The notes below the pieces were generated by a model. The model had not been told where the DNA came from. It saw nothing but the letters and a program-made list of their open reading frames with translations, and made no database searches. The translations under genes were made by a program, and so were the position numbers. This document shows, one piece after another, positions 35,689 through 46,660 of a DNA stretch of 64,000 nucleotides (position 1 is its first letter; each line of letters opens with the position of its first letter). The DNA is taken from contig JARHVA010000316.1 in the NCBI GenBank assembly GCA_037957365.1, positions 3,743,501 to 3,807,500 of the forward strand. Direction: 5' to 3'. This DNA is from Torreya grandis. Its lineage: Eukaryota > Streptophyta > Pinopsida > Cupressales > Taxaceae.

Positions 35689-36378
35689 TTACTGTTCTGT
35701 TCCTCTCCGCGTTCTGCTAGTCTTGGCTTTGAGATCTGTGAATGTATTCTGGTCTGTATGTTTTAAAGGATCAACGGCTAATTCACTGTGTTGAATTTGA
35801 CGTTTTTGAGCGCGCCATTCCTTTGTCTTCTTTCGGCTTTTCTGTTTGGCTCTTTTCCGAATTATACTTGCCTTTACGAGCCTTAAGGAATGACCCGTTT
35901 TGAGTCGGGAAGAGCCTCCCGCAAGGGTATCTACCCTTCGAGAAGTCTTTGAATGGCCTTTGGGCTCCTTTGAACTTAGGCTATGAACCATTCCATTAAA
36001 ATAGGACATTGAACCAATCGGTTGAACCAAAAATGGTTCAAGCCGATGGTTCAATTTGAGTGAACCGAACCGTTGAACTAAGCATTGAACCGAAAGTTGA
36101 ACTTGGTCGTTGAAATAAACGTTGAACTTGGTCATTGAACCAAACGTTGAACTTGGTCGTTGAACCAAATTTTGGTTCAACGGTTCAAACAAAGCTTTGA
36201 ATCGACTGATGAACCGCTTGATTGAACCAAAGAATGAATCAAAGCACTGGACCGCTTGATTGAACCTGCCTTTGAACCATTTGACGTTGAACCAAAAGAT
36301 GAACCATTTGCTGCTGATGCTTGTCGATGGAAATTTCTGTTTGAACCAAGGCGATGAACCAATTCTGAAAATGACCAA
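35689..36378 (-). other. 229-codon open frame inside the LTR
   Basis: The frame is rich in Phe, Lys, Arg, Ser and Asn because the GGTTCA word array translates as WFN, RFN and WFK repeats, followed by a Lys/Arg-rich tail (RKRAKQKSRKKTK). In the other LTR the same frame is broken into two (31428-31703 and 31183-31404). No family is recognised. Most likely it is a by-product of the repeat array rather than a gene. Confidence 0.3.
35990..36365. repeat. GAACC/GGTTC word array in the right LTR
   Basis: Same array as 31330-31690, with an additional unit (GTTGAACTTGGTC three times in succession around 36093-36165). Confidence 0.9.
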
Positions 36379-36607
36379 TTGTTAAAAACTGATTCCTTTT
36401 AATTGAACACACCTGTAGAAGTCGTGAAACCCGTTGAACTTGTAGAAATAAACCTGTTTACAGTCCGTAGATTTCTGAAAAGCTTGAAAAATGAGGAGTT
36501 TGAATGCCCAAGACAAAATTTGGAAAGGGAAGAGATAATTTTGGTCTGGAAGACCAAAATAATTCAAATGTTGTCCCAAAAATGAGTGATCTTTTTGGGG
36601 GACAACA

Positions 36608-36612
36608 GGGGT
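36608..36612. repeat. Target-site duplication, right (GGGGT)
   Basis: Second copy of the 5-bp duplication flanking the inserted element. Protease sequence resumes here as GGGGTGAAGAGTTTTACAGA. Confidence 0.95.
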
Positions 36613-37545
36613 GAAGAGTTTTACAGACGGGGGAATGGAACCCTTCCCAAACCTCAGCGAGCCTGTTGCGCGCACAGACAGTTGGGAAGACAGCAGGAGA
36701 ACTGTCCACGGTATTTCTGTGAAGCCAGGGAAAGGGAGCCTCTGCCCAACCCCAAACGCCCGGATGTTATATCTTGTCTGTCTTGGCTAAAGCCATAGGC
36801 GCATCCCATGTGGAAATCCTTGAATGTTTTGCGACCCAGACGGAGCGTCTCTGTGATATAATCTCCTTCCGGCCCTTGGGCAACACCATTAATGTCGGCA
36901 TACGTCCAGACGTCCCCAATTGTCACACTTCGAATGAAACTCCTTAGGATCTGAACCCAGGGGAGGACATTTTGAGGTCTTACAAAGTACCGACTTAAAA
37001 GAAGAGGATTGTTTGGGGGCATACATGGGGAACTTCACTTTCGAACTGCAACCCTTACAAGGTTGGCACTGGATCCACGATAAGGACGTGAGTGTATCGA
37101 TTCCCATCAATTGTTTGCGAGCAGATCTCCCAATCCCAACTGTTACAGTATATTCTGGCCCGTTTGTTTCATTTCCAGACTTAACTGGAATTTTGAAGGC
37201 AGCACTTCTTCGAGTAGAGCTGCCACTCTTATTCTTCCCTGCATTGGAAAGGATGCTATTCAGAAGATGCTTATCCCTCTCCAGCCCTTGCAGCAAACTA
37301 TCCCTCCAACCGGAACCTGAGCTTGGGTTGAGATAAGAGATTGTCAGATCTGTGTCTCCTCTTCTTCCTTTCTCTTGGAGTGCCAAAACCTCAAGTGTAC
37401 TCCTCAAGGCATTAAAATCCGTCTCCTCTTCAATAAGGAAAGCGGAGAAAACTGCAATCGCTAGTGGGAAAGCGGAGAAAACAGGAAAGGAGAAAGCAAA
37501 AAGCAACAGCTAAAGCTTGCTTATTCATCGCCATTGTTTCAAGCA
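36608..37545 (-). pseudogene. Protease pseudogene, 5' half (signal peptide, propeptide, N-terminal lobe)
   Basis: A close relative of the intact gene, reading MAMNKQALAVAFCFLLSCFL, then FLIEEETDFNALRSTLEVLA, EYTVTVGIGRSARKQLMGID, TLTSLSWIQCQPCKGC and GRLGLGRGSLSLASQKYRGQ. The first active-site loop is the same altered DTLTS as in the intact gene. Damage includes: replacement after SDCS by a short duplicated stretch (GCGGAGAAAAC twice, 37443 and 37470), which shifts the frame; a frameshift near CDNWG (about 36915); and a 4-base deletion after the CLPN motif (about 36680). The 6.6-kb element separates it from its C-terminal half at 29545-30005. The promoter flank, including the TATA-like box, is kept. 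Confidence 0.92.
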
Positions 37546-37855
37546 CAGATAGTTTTGGATTGCTACTCGCCATTGAAGGATTTAAATAACCACCCGCACG
37601 TCGCCATCTTGTTGAACATGTTTCTATTATTGCCACCAAATATCAATTACAACTAAATCTATATTAATTTTTTTCCCTCAAATTAAATGTAGGCTGCAAT
37701 GCTTACACGACTTCCAACATTCTTGTGCAACTAAAAGTTAATGTTATATTAAATGTTTCGCTCAAATTAAATGTAAGCTGCAATGATTATATACGTTCCA
37801 GCATTCTTCCAAATAAAACTTAATGTTTTTTAATAATCCTAAATTATTTTATTAT
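37546..37855. repeat. Duplicated promoter flank of the pseudogene
   Basis: Aligns with 7310-7615 upstream of the intact gene, including ATTGAAGGATTTAAATA, TCTATTATTGCCACCAAATA and AAATGTAGGCTGCAATGCTT. Confidence 0.85.
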
Positions 37856-39735
37856 CATCGAAAACATTTGGTACTGTTTTCTCGTAACTTCTAAATTTAT
37901 ACAAATTATATATGAAAAAAACAATTAAATTCCAATATCAAGATTAGTCGTCTAAATTTATTTTATTTGGTGTACGTTTAATACAATTTGAGTTAAGTAT
38001 TAAAATGTGAATTCCACTCAAAATTAAAGATAAGTTTCAGAGACATAATATGTACCAAAATTGAATTCAGAAGAGTAAGTACGATAAATTTATAAATAAT
38101 TTTGTGAAAAACAAATAGAGATTGTAACCATATTTATATTTAAAGTATAGTTTGAAATTTAATAAAATTTAAGAAAAAGTTTTATTATTGAATAATAATT
38201 GTGGGATAATGGTGATTTGTAATATATTACATGTTTTAAAAGCTTTAATAACAAGGGTTCGTAATTGTTAGTCTTTGGTTTTGTTATTTTTTTATTGAGA
38301 ATTGTTTGTTGTTTTTATATTCAAAATTGTTTGTGCGTGATTTACATTTAAATTTGTAATATAAGATTGATTTAATAATTTGAGCAGTATATTGCATTTC
38401 ATTTTTATTTCATTAAATTCAATCAATTTTATTTCATTAAACTCAAAGTATCAGCATGAGTGTGCAAATAGATGAAAAATATTTTTTAATAGCGACCCTC
38501 AACGAATATAAATGGCAGCATTAATTTTTGAAAACTATAAATAATTTGTACTTGAAAATAAATTTTAATATTGTATAACCAATTGTTGAAATTTAAATTT
38601 AATTAACAATAGCTCTTTTACGATTTTAAAGGTTATGTAATAGCTTTTTAAAAGGTTGTGTAGTTGAGATCGCTAAGAATAGAATGTTAACATAATTTTT
38701 ACTCACTAAACTATAGACATAATGAAAAAAAATTAACTGTATACTAAATAAATGCTAAACAACATAATGTATGCCTTAACATTATAAATAAAACAAACTA
38801 TACATGAATACCTTTGATAACAAGATATACATAGTAAGAAGATAAACGCACAAAAATATGGAATGATGCACATGAGAAACAAAGATCTCATAATGATTAT
38901 TTTATGTTGGGTACTTTTGGATTTTTAATGGGTTACTTAGAGTTGACCGAATGCACATAACTAAGAAGTACATGAGTTAGATGCACACGAGTTTTAAATG
39001 ACAATGGATGCATCATGCATGTGAATGATTTTGATCACCGGTATGACAATGCACATGAGCAGAGGTCTGCACTAAAAACAAACTACACAGATCATGAAAA
39101 TCATAGGTGTGGTTGATTATGAGAGATGTGTCAAAATCATGCTCATGATAAAAGCAAATGGATGACAGTTCAAAAGGTAGTGTTAGAGGATGAACCAATC
39201 AAAAGCCTCTTCAATTAGAAAAATTAAGAAGACCCTATTACAAAAATTCCAATTTTCTATACCTTTTCAATAAAACTAAAGAGCTTGTAGAAAAACATAG
39301 TGAAAAACACCAAGTTGAAGCACCAAATTCATACTTTGATCTTTAGACCTCAAAGATCGAACGCTGGTCTATGTTTTCAAGCTTTTGAAATTCATACATA
39401 TCTTGAATCTTGGTTCATATTTCATCATTTAAATTGTGCATCATAAATCTCAAGACATTTTCATACACATCAAGATGATTGAGATTTGAGACCTTTATCA
39501 TGTTATTATAATAAAACCATTTAAATCTCTGGGAAAAACCATGCTAAATAAAATTGAAGTAAATTTATGCTCCAAAGATGATTTTATTTCTCAAAGAGTT
39601 AAATCTTCCACCTAATGATAATTTCAATTCTCAATATAAGAATGGTTTATTTAAAAAAAGTTGTTTGTCATATGTTTGTAAGGCTAAAAAGCCACCCTTG
39701 GCAAATATCACACTCGAAACACATGCCTTTACTAT
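37856..39735. other. Extra 1.9 kb absent from the paralogous flank
   Basis: The flank of the intact gene jumps from the match at 37850 to the match at 39740 over only a few tens of bases. This AT-rich block has no recognised domain. It is either an insertion here or a deletion from the other copy. Confidence 0.6.
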
Positions 39736-41060
39736 CCAAGTGACAATAGCAACATAAGATTATTGGTCAAACAATAATAGTTTTAGCAATAAATTTTATA
39801 TCTTTTTGTACTTGGCTTCATAAAGGGAAAATGGAACTTTCATTTACTAGATCAACAATGCTTGGGATTTTTATAGAAGATTCAATTTTCCAACCTATGC
39901 TTGTGAGGAAATAATGCAAGTTCCTCCTAAATGACCACAGTGAACATTTGTGCAATTAAAATTTTATTTACATCATATTTTTGTGAAATATATAGAAATC
40001 ATATTAGATAGCCTATCTAATGATGGAGCTAAATTTAGCACAAATCTATTTCATTTGCAATGGAGTGATAGTAGGTGCCTTAAGGTGGACATCTTCAAAG
40101 GAATTTTCATACAAATATTCTCATCCTCTAGTATATTTTCACAAACAATAAGTTATTGGTAAAATAATTGCACCAGTAGAAAAACCTCTCTTTCCCTCAT
40201 CTAAAATGGATACTAAAACCTTGTCAACAAAGGAAATGAATCATTCCATGTTGAACTATACATGCAAGTGATCTACCAATAAACATACTAGTTTTAGTCT
40301 TCATTTGCATCCATATTTTAAAGTCATCACAATCCCAAATCTAATTATAAAATAGACTTTTATGTAGAATTGGAAAAAAACATTAATGGATTTTTTGTGA
40401 GTTACTACCTACCTAAGAAAAAGAAAGTTCAATGCATCTAGCCTGAGGAAGAATTTCTTCCACTTCAATTCTAGCACTCACACTAACAAATGAGCTTTTT
40501 TAACTTGATACGGTTGAGAGTTTCAACCTTTGGTAGGAACACAATATAAAAAGGTTTATGATCAGAGAACCTTGACTCACCCTTGACATATGATGACTAT
40601 TTTGATTAAATGAACTGATTATTTAGGGTAATTGGTTTTTATGTGTCAGAATTGTTGAGATTTACATGGAGATATTAGCATTCCTCTTTTTATAGTGAGC
40701 AGTTTCCACAACATTCCTGGTTACTTTCTTCATGGAAAGCTTTCATTGGAAAATGACAAAACCATTTATGAGGATAGTGGTTATATCCAGGTGTCATATC
40801 AAATAAACATGCCTTTTGTTTGTTCCTCCCTAGTTGGGATTATCCTTTGATTTTTATGCCTGTGTAAATCTAATTATCATAATATTTAATGCTCATAGTT
40901 TATCCCTAGGTCACTTAGTGAATAAATCAATATTATTATAGGATACACATATTAATATTGCATTTAATTTAGAGGAATATACCCAAATAACACCTATGTA
41001 ATATTCCAAAAATAATATGTCAAATATTAGGTAAAAATTTATAAGTGTTAAAGTAATTTT
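39736..41060. repeat. Duplicated upstream block (partner of 7630-8970)
   Basis: Colinear with 7630-8970. Shared runs include TTGGTCAAACAATAA, TCTTTTTGTACTTGGCTTCA and TGATCAGAGAACCTTGACTC. It carries the same possible LINE endonuclease scrap on the minus strand near 40500-40590. Confidence 0.85.
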
Positions 41061-44000
41061 TTCTCTTAGTTTTTACTCATTTCTTAATTTGAAAGAAGAT
41101 AAGAAACTAGTAATAAAGGGTGTATAAATAACCTAGTATAAAGTGCACATGTAACCTAGAGGATGATGAGAACTCATCTTTGTCTTGGAAGGAATAACTT
41201 GTAGATTAGAAAAACACTAGTAAAAGGGCTTGTTAGCAATATAGTTGAGTGGATTGCCTAGCATGAGCTAGATCCAAGAAGCATGAGCTTACTAGGAGGC
41301 TGTCAATCCACTTTTGATAACAATTAAGTTGATATAGATAAAAGAAAGAGTACTTACATTCAAAAACATGAAATTAAATACATGAAATACAAGAAAGTAA
41401 GTAGGTGTTAGATAAAAAAATCATTAAATATAGTAAATGTGGGTCAATACTTGTGCTAAAATAGTTGGGGTTGGGTTCATAAAATTAGGACAAGCTCTAT
41501 GAACAGTCAGGAACACAAAAAATAGGGTTTGGTTGAGGGAAAGGGGCTGAAAATAACTTGTTATTTTTTGCCATAATAACCATCAGTGGTTGGGTGAACC
41601 GTCAACAATTGGGCTGATCATCAGTGGTTGGGTAATAGTCGATAGTTGAGGGTGACTGTTGGTAGTTATGATAACTATCAGAAATTGTTTATGAGTTTTT
41701 GGGAGTGTTTCAAAAAGAGTTACAGACTGGGTAAATGATTAGACAGGTGATTGGTTATGGATATAGTAAAAAATGAGAGGTGGGAAGATAGGTCTGATCA
41801 AGTTAGGGGGGTTTAGAAATGAAGTAATACAAAGAAACAAGTACAATATACCTAAAACATGCTAGATGGATGATGGGTGAAGGTTGGAGGAATTTTTCTA
41901 GAGTAACATTACTTTGGCCTCAAAAGCAAAATTGATAGAGGTTCAAGTCTTTATTACTATTATTGAGTTGTTATACAAAGACTAGATGCTAGAAGACTTG
42001 AATACCTATGTGCAAGCATGCTTGATAACTTAAACATGAATTCTAGATCCCTTTCACCTCTTACTCCCTTCCTTTTATAGGCAGGGAAAGATGGAGGATA
42101 CAAGGTTACCTATAGGGTGATGCTATTAATCATGATTCTTGGGAGTTCGCGAGCACCACATAAGGTGAACACATTAAATTGTACCTTGTTATCTCATGCA
42201 TAACTGGTGATGTGTGAAGAGGGTGAGGAACTGACCATCGACGATCAGGGTAACCATCGATGGTTAAGCTGATCATCAGTGGTTGAGTGTTGAAGGTAAT
42301 TTAGTTAAGGTGGGATTAAATGGGGTGGTTTAAAGAGTTAAGTTAGTAGGTTAATAAGTTACTGAGTTTAGTTAATCAAGTGGTTAACTAGACTCAGGGT
42401 CTAATAGGTTGGTCATTGGGTCTAGGGGGTTTGTAAATTTATGATAGGTATCTAAAGACATTGTGACATTTAGTATGGTTTTCTAGTGTCTACAATTTAT
42501 CCCTTTTTATTATGTGACTTTGAATCAACAAATTACAAAATAAAAATGGATTGCTTGGTTGAAGGTCTAGTTATCTCAAGTATTAGAAGAGGTGTTTGCC
42601 CTCAAACAAGGAGTCATTGAGGTGAAACTAAAATTGGGTCAGAGTTTGATAAGAGGTGTATGGTGGGTCATGAGGTGGATGATAAAAAGGGTTGGGCATT
42701 TGAAATGCAAACTTGTGTAGAAAATAAGACTAAGTGTGATGGTCAAGATCATGCAAAGACTAAAGTTACCAATGTTGGTAAAAATAAGGTCAATTTTAGA
42801 AGGACACATGATAGGGGTAACTAATCCATAACACTGGTCATGGCTAATGAGGTCATTTTGATCAAGTCTCCTAGATAGGGTCAGTGTTTTCATAGGTATC
42901 TGAGGTAGAACGTACTCCTTGAAAAACATAAATGGTCTGGTCATGCATGAGGTGTGCAAATTTCTAAAGTTTAACATGGCAAGGTTGGTCGGTATGGTTA
43001 AAATGACTAATGTAAGGTCGTTCCAAAATATGTGAATAGTTTAGGTAAAAAATGACCAATACTGAGGTGGACGTGGTAAAATAGTTGGTTAATAAAGGGT
43101 AATCTCTAAAATTTTAAGTTAGGGGTTAGGGGAGATGAGGTGATCTTTAAAGTTTAACACTAAGGGTGGGTGCTTAAAAAAGTTTAAAATTAGGGGAATC
43201 TGACCATCGATGATCAAGGGTTCCTTAGGTCAATCGTGGATGGTCACCCTGAATGTCAATGGTCAAGGGAAAACCCTAAAAAGTTAAAACATAAAAATTG
43301 AAAATGAAATTTCATTTTCACTTTTGACTATTTGACCTTTGTGCTTTGTGCTCTAGCAATTTTACACTTAGCATTTTGTGTTGTAAGTTGATTGAGTTGA
43401 TGTTGAGGTGTAGGTTGGTGATTAATTGAGCATGTGTTTGAGGTTGATTGAGATGGAGGATGGATGAGGGTGCAATCGAGTAGCTGAATGTAGGCTCTAA
43501 CCTTGACAGTGATAGAATAATGAGGTAGGGGGTTTTAGAATTTATAGTTAGTTGATTTTATGTGTTGAAGTTGAATTTGAGTAGGTCTAAATTAGTTTGA
43601 TAGGGTTTTATGATTGTTTTGGGTAGGGTCATGCCCTAATTTGGGTTAGGGTGAAATTAGGAATATTAGTGGGTGATTTGAAATTTGAAGGGTATTTTGG
43701 GTGGGGGATAGGCTATAGGATACTGTGAAGTAGTTTAGTTTTTGAAATGAGTTATTTTGGTATAGTTTTAGGTGGGGAGGTTTTGAGGGTTTTGTTTCCA
43801 ATAGTCACACACAGTGACCATCGATAGTTCAAATCGATCATTGACAATCGAACATCAAGGTAAAATGGGTTTATAAGATCATCAATGGCTCTAGTGAACC
43901 ATTGGTGGTTGAACACTAAGGTAAAAAAGGCTTATAGGATCATTGATGGTTCTAGTGAACCATCGATGGTTGAATGGTTTTTGGGGGAGTTTGTTAAAAA

Positions 44001-44380
44001 GTGGATGTAAAATGAATGGTTTGAAATGTTTTTTGAAATTTAAATGAAAGTGTGAATGGTAAATGATGTGTTAAATGATGGTTTGGGGTGGGTTAGGTAA
44101 AGTGTCAACTAGTAATAGAGTGAGGTGTTAATTTCATTGGTTAAGTTGGGTGTTGAAAATTGTGTGGAGTAGGGCAAATGTTGTGATAAAATTGTTTAGG
44201 TGTCAATATGATAGGTTAGGGTATAGAGGTAAGGGAATATATAAAGGTAGATGTTGTGTGATTGAGAGAGGTAAGGGTATATAGGTAATAGGTTTAAAAG
44301 GTTTGAGTGAGGTTGATAAATGAGGTCAAGTTTAGTGACTAGTAATGGTGATACATGTTAACTATGGTTTTATAGGTCTA
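41061..44380. repeat. Non-coding block with dispersed CATCGATG-type word array
   Basis: No gene is recognised. Variants of ACCATCGATGGT recur in clusters at about 41583-41680, 42232-42290, 43200-43272 and 43810-43975. These include a perfect 16-bp palindrome TAACCATCGATGGTTA at 42251-42266 and ACCATCGATGGT at 43959-43970. GTGTCTACAATTT at 42486-42498 also occurs at 58574. The block may be the leader or LTR of the element carrying the plant mobile domain remains that follow. Confidence 0.6.
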
Positions 44381-44389
44381 TGACCAGAT

Positions 44390-46070
44390 CTAGATGAGGG
44401 ATTGAGTCTCTAAGATATTTGTAGAGGTTCACGATGTGATGATTGATGATGAGTGGAGGCACATGGAGGAGGTTAGCATAGGGGCCATGGTTCACTATCA
44501 GCACTTATCAAAAGATGCGGCTATGATCGTGGCCCTCATTGAGAGATGGGTCCCAACCATGAACACATTTTTATTGTCGACTAGAAAGATGACCATCCTT
44601 TTAGAGGATGTTTATAGGATTACATGACCATCCATCTGGGGGGAGATGATTTATCACATAGAGAATGAGGAGAGGGATTATCATATGGATCTATTATATA
44701 GAATGAATCAGGTCCATGCTAGGTATCATACAAGTGGTTTTATCTATGTGTCACTATACCAGAGGGATCTAGAGGACAAATTTTTATTATTGATGATGAT
44801 AATGGTAGTATCCTCTTTTGAATTCCTTGATTCGAGCAATGGTCAATTTCCATATCTACTATTAGGAGTGTTGGTGGAGATGATGCTAGGGAGGACGGTG
44901 TTTGGGTGGGCACTAATTTTATTGGTCTAGATTTATAGGGAGCTCTAGGACTTTCAAGCACATAGGTGATATGGGATTAACGTGGGTTTCATACTCTATT
45001 CTTGGGCATATGAGCATATTCAAGTTTTGAGACCTTTGGGGCTACAATGGGATGGTTATGTTTTGATGGACTATAGAGTGGGTTTCATGAGATAGAGGGG
45101 AGATTATGCTTTGACAGGGCCTGGTGGTGGTACAAGGGACATTGATTGGTTTAGAGATGCATTGGAGGGTTTGGTCATGGGAGATGTGGTGTGGAGGCCA
45201 TATGTGTCCTGGCCTAGGTGGGCCCAATATAGATATCACTCTTTATCTTTTCAAAACTAGAGATGGATAAATGAGAGCCAGGATGGTGAGATCGAGCTCA
45301 TACCATTTGATCAAGTTTGGAGGTAGTTTGGCCTTATGTAAGGGATTATGGATACATTTTAGAGATACAAAATGGAAGATGTAGAGTTTTTACTTTTGGA
45401 GCCATAGCCACATGATGTAGTTTTGGATCATGAGGAATTGTTGGTTAGATAAGCGATATATGATGCTGGTTTGATGGATGGTCATGCAACATGGTACTAG
45501 GCCCTATATACAGTGGCCAATTTTAGATGGGATGATGGTGGGAGGTAGTAGATGGATATGGATCTAGTTGGGGCATAGGCACAAGGTGGTGTTTAGGATG
45601 GGTAGGCAATGGCAACACTAGTAGCTACACAGGCTTAGATCACATGTTGATAGGGACTAGTGACTGCTTTGTAGGGTTATATTATCACCTTATAGGGTCA
45701 AGTTGCTTCCATTATAATTAAGAGAGATTAGGTGAGGGCCTCCCTTGGTTTAGTGACTTAGGAGAGGGATACCTTGAGGTAAAGGGTAGGGGCAACGACA
45801 ATATAGGTAGTGCCATTGGGTTTCACTTTGATAACCTATTACCTAGCTACAATAGAGGAGCTTAGGTATTATAAGGCTATTATGTTAGAATAATGTCTAA
45901 ATCAACTACGATGGGGGAGTATAGGTCCATTTTAGTAGGTGGTCAATTTTTGGTGATTTTAGGCTAGTGGACCATGTCAGTGATTGGATAGGTGAGTATC
46001 TCGGGAGGACTAGCACCAAATGGTAGTGTAAGTGTAGGAGGGGCTAGTGGTAGTGGTGCCCCAGGGGAAT
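44390..46070 (+). pseudogene. Plant mobile domain (PMD, aminotransferase-like) remnant
   Basis: The plus-strand frame at 44436-44627 ends ALIERWVPTMNTFLLSTRKM followed by TILLEDVYRI, the signature of the plant mobile domain (LIERW.PET.TFHLP.GEMTITLEDV). After a stop the match continues: RTVFGWALILLVQIYREL, LYSWAYEHIQVLRPLG and RDIDWFRDALEGLVMGDVVW followed by RPYVSW correspond to the later L..W..ERI..GRP and L..L....V.W.PY blocks. Several stops occur, and the tail to about 46070 is Gly/Val-rich with many TAG codons. Such domains occur in nuclear MAIL/MAIN proteins and, frequently, inside Gypsy and MULE elements. The degenerate state and setting favour a transposon-borne copy. Confidence 0.7.
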
Positions 46071-46129
46071 GATATATTTATGTTTTGATTTGTTGTAGAG
46101 ATAGATGTACATTATTTTGATACCAGACT

Positions 46130-46660
46130 TCATGTTGGTGTAGTGAGATGTACATGTTTTCAGAGAGAGTCCATACAATGTTACATGTAATATTTACTTG
46201 ATGACATGATGTATATGATGATTATGATGATATATATGATGATTATTTTTAAGATGTGTTGATGACTATGGATTATGGTTATTGATGTGGTTATGATTAT
46301 GATCATGGTTTATGGATGACATGTTTTATGCTTTACACTTATGAGATGTGGGCTCTTTAGCTTAAGCATGTGATGATGTGTATGGATGATGCTTTATTTT
46401 TTTGTATTGATGGATATGATGTTTATGATTATGGATGGTTTGATTTATGGTAGTGGATAGGATGATATTATAAATAGATAGATGATGTGTAATGGTGTTT
46501 ATTATGATGTTTTGCTTATGGATAGGATGTGATTCATAGATAATTGTTATGGTGTTTATGGTAAATGATAAATGGTTTTTAATCTTATGATATTTTGATG
46601 TGATTGTTATTATCATGGATTTGTGATATGGATATGGATGTAATAAAAACACACAAAGTA
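46130..46660. repeat. GAT/ATG-rich low-complexity DNA
   Basis: Dense repetition of GATGAT, TATGATG and GGATGATG words. The His/Ile-rich minus-strand frame at 46362-46727 is a product of this composition. Confidence 0.8.

Larger units (their letters stand above)
30006..36607 (-). mobile_element. Gypsy-type LTR retrotransposon, gag only, inserted in the protease pseudogene
   Basis: A complete 6.6-kb element bounded by TG...CA ends and a GGGGT duplication. It has two LTRs of about 1927 bp, a primer binding site next to the right LTR on the minus strand, and a gag region. The interior (31933-34680) is 2.75 kb and contains no recognisable reverse transcriptase, RNase H or integrase, so it must have depended on a helper. 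No clear purine-rich tract precedes the left LTR on the minus strand. In the first 155 bases the two LTRs differ at about seven positions, all transitions, so it is neither very recent nor very old. Confidence 0.92.
34681..36607 (-). repeat. 5' LTR of the Gypsy-type element (right copy)
   Basis: Partner of 30006-31932. Its first two bases on the plus strand are TA instead of TG, a transition at the terminus. It contains an open minus-strand frame of 229 codons (35689-36378) and one additional repeat of the TTGAACTTGGTCGTTGAA unit. Confidence 0.95.

Noticed and set aside
42639..42977. 112-codon minus-strand frame
   Set aside because: No recognisable motif, and it lies within a repeat block opposite to the PMD strand.
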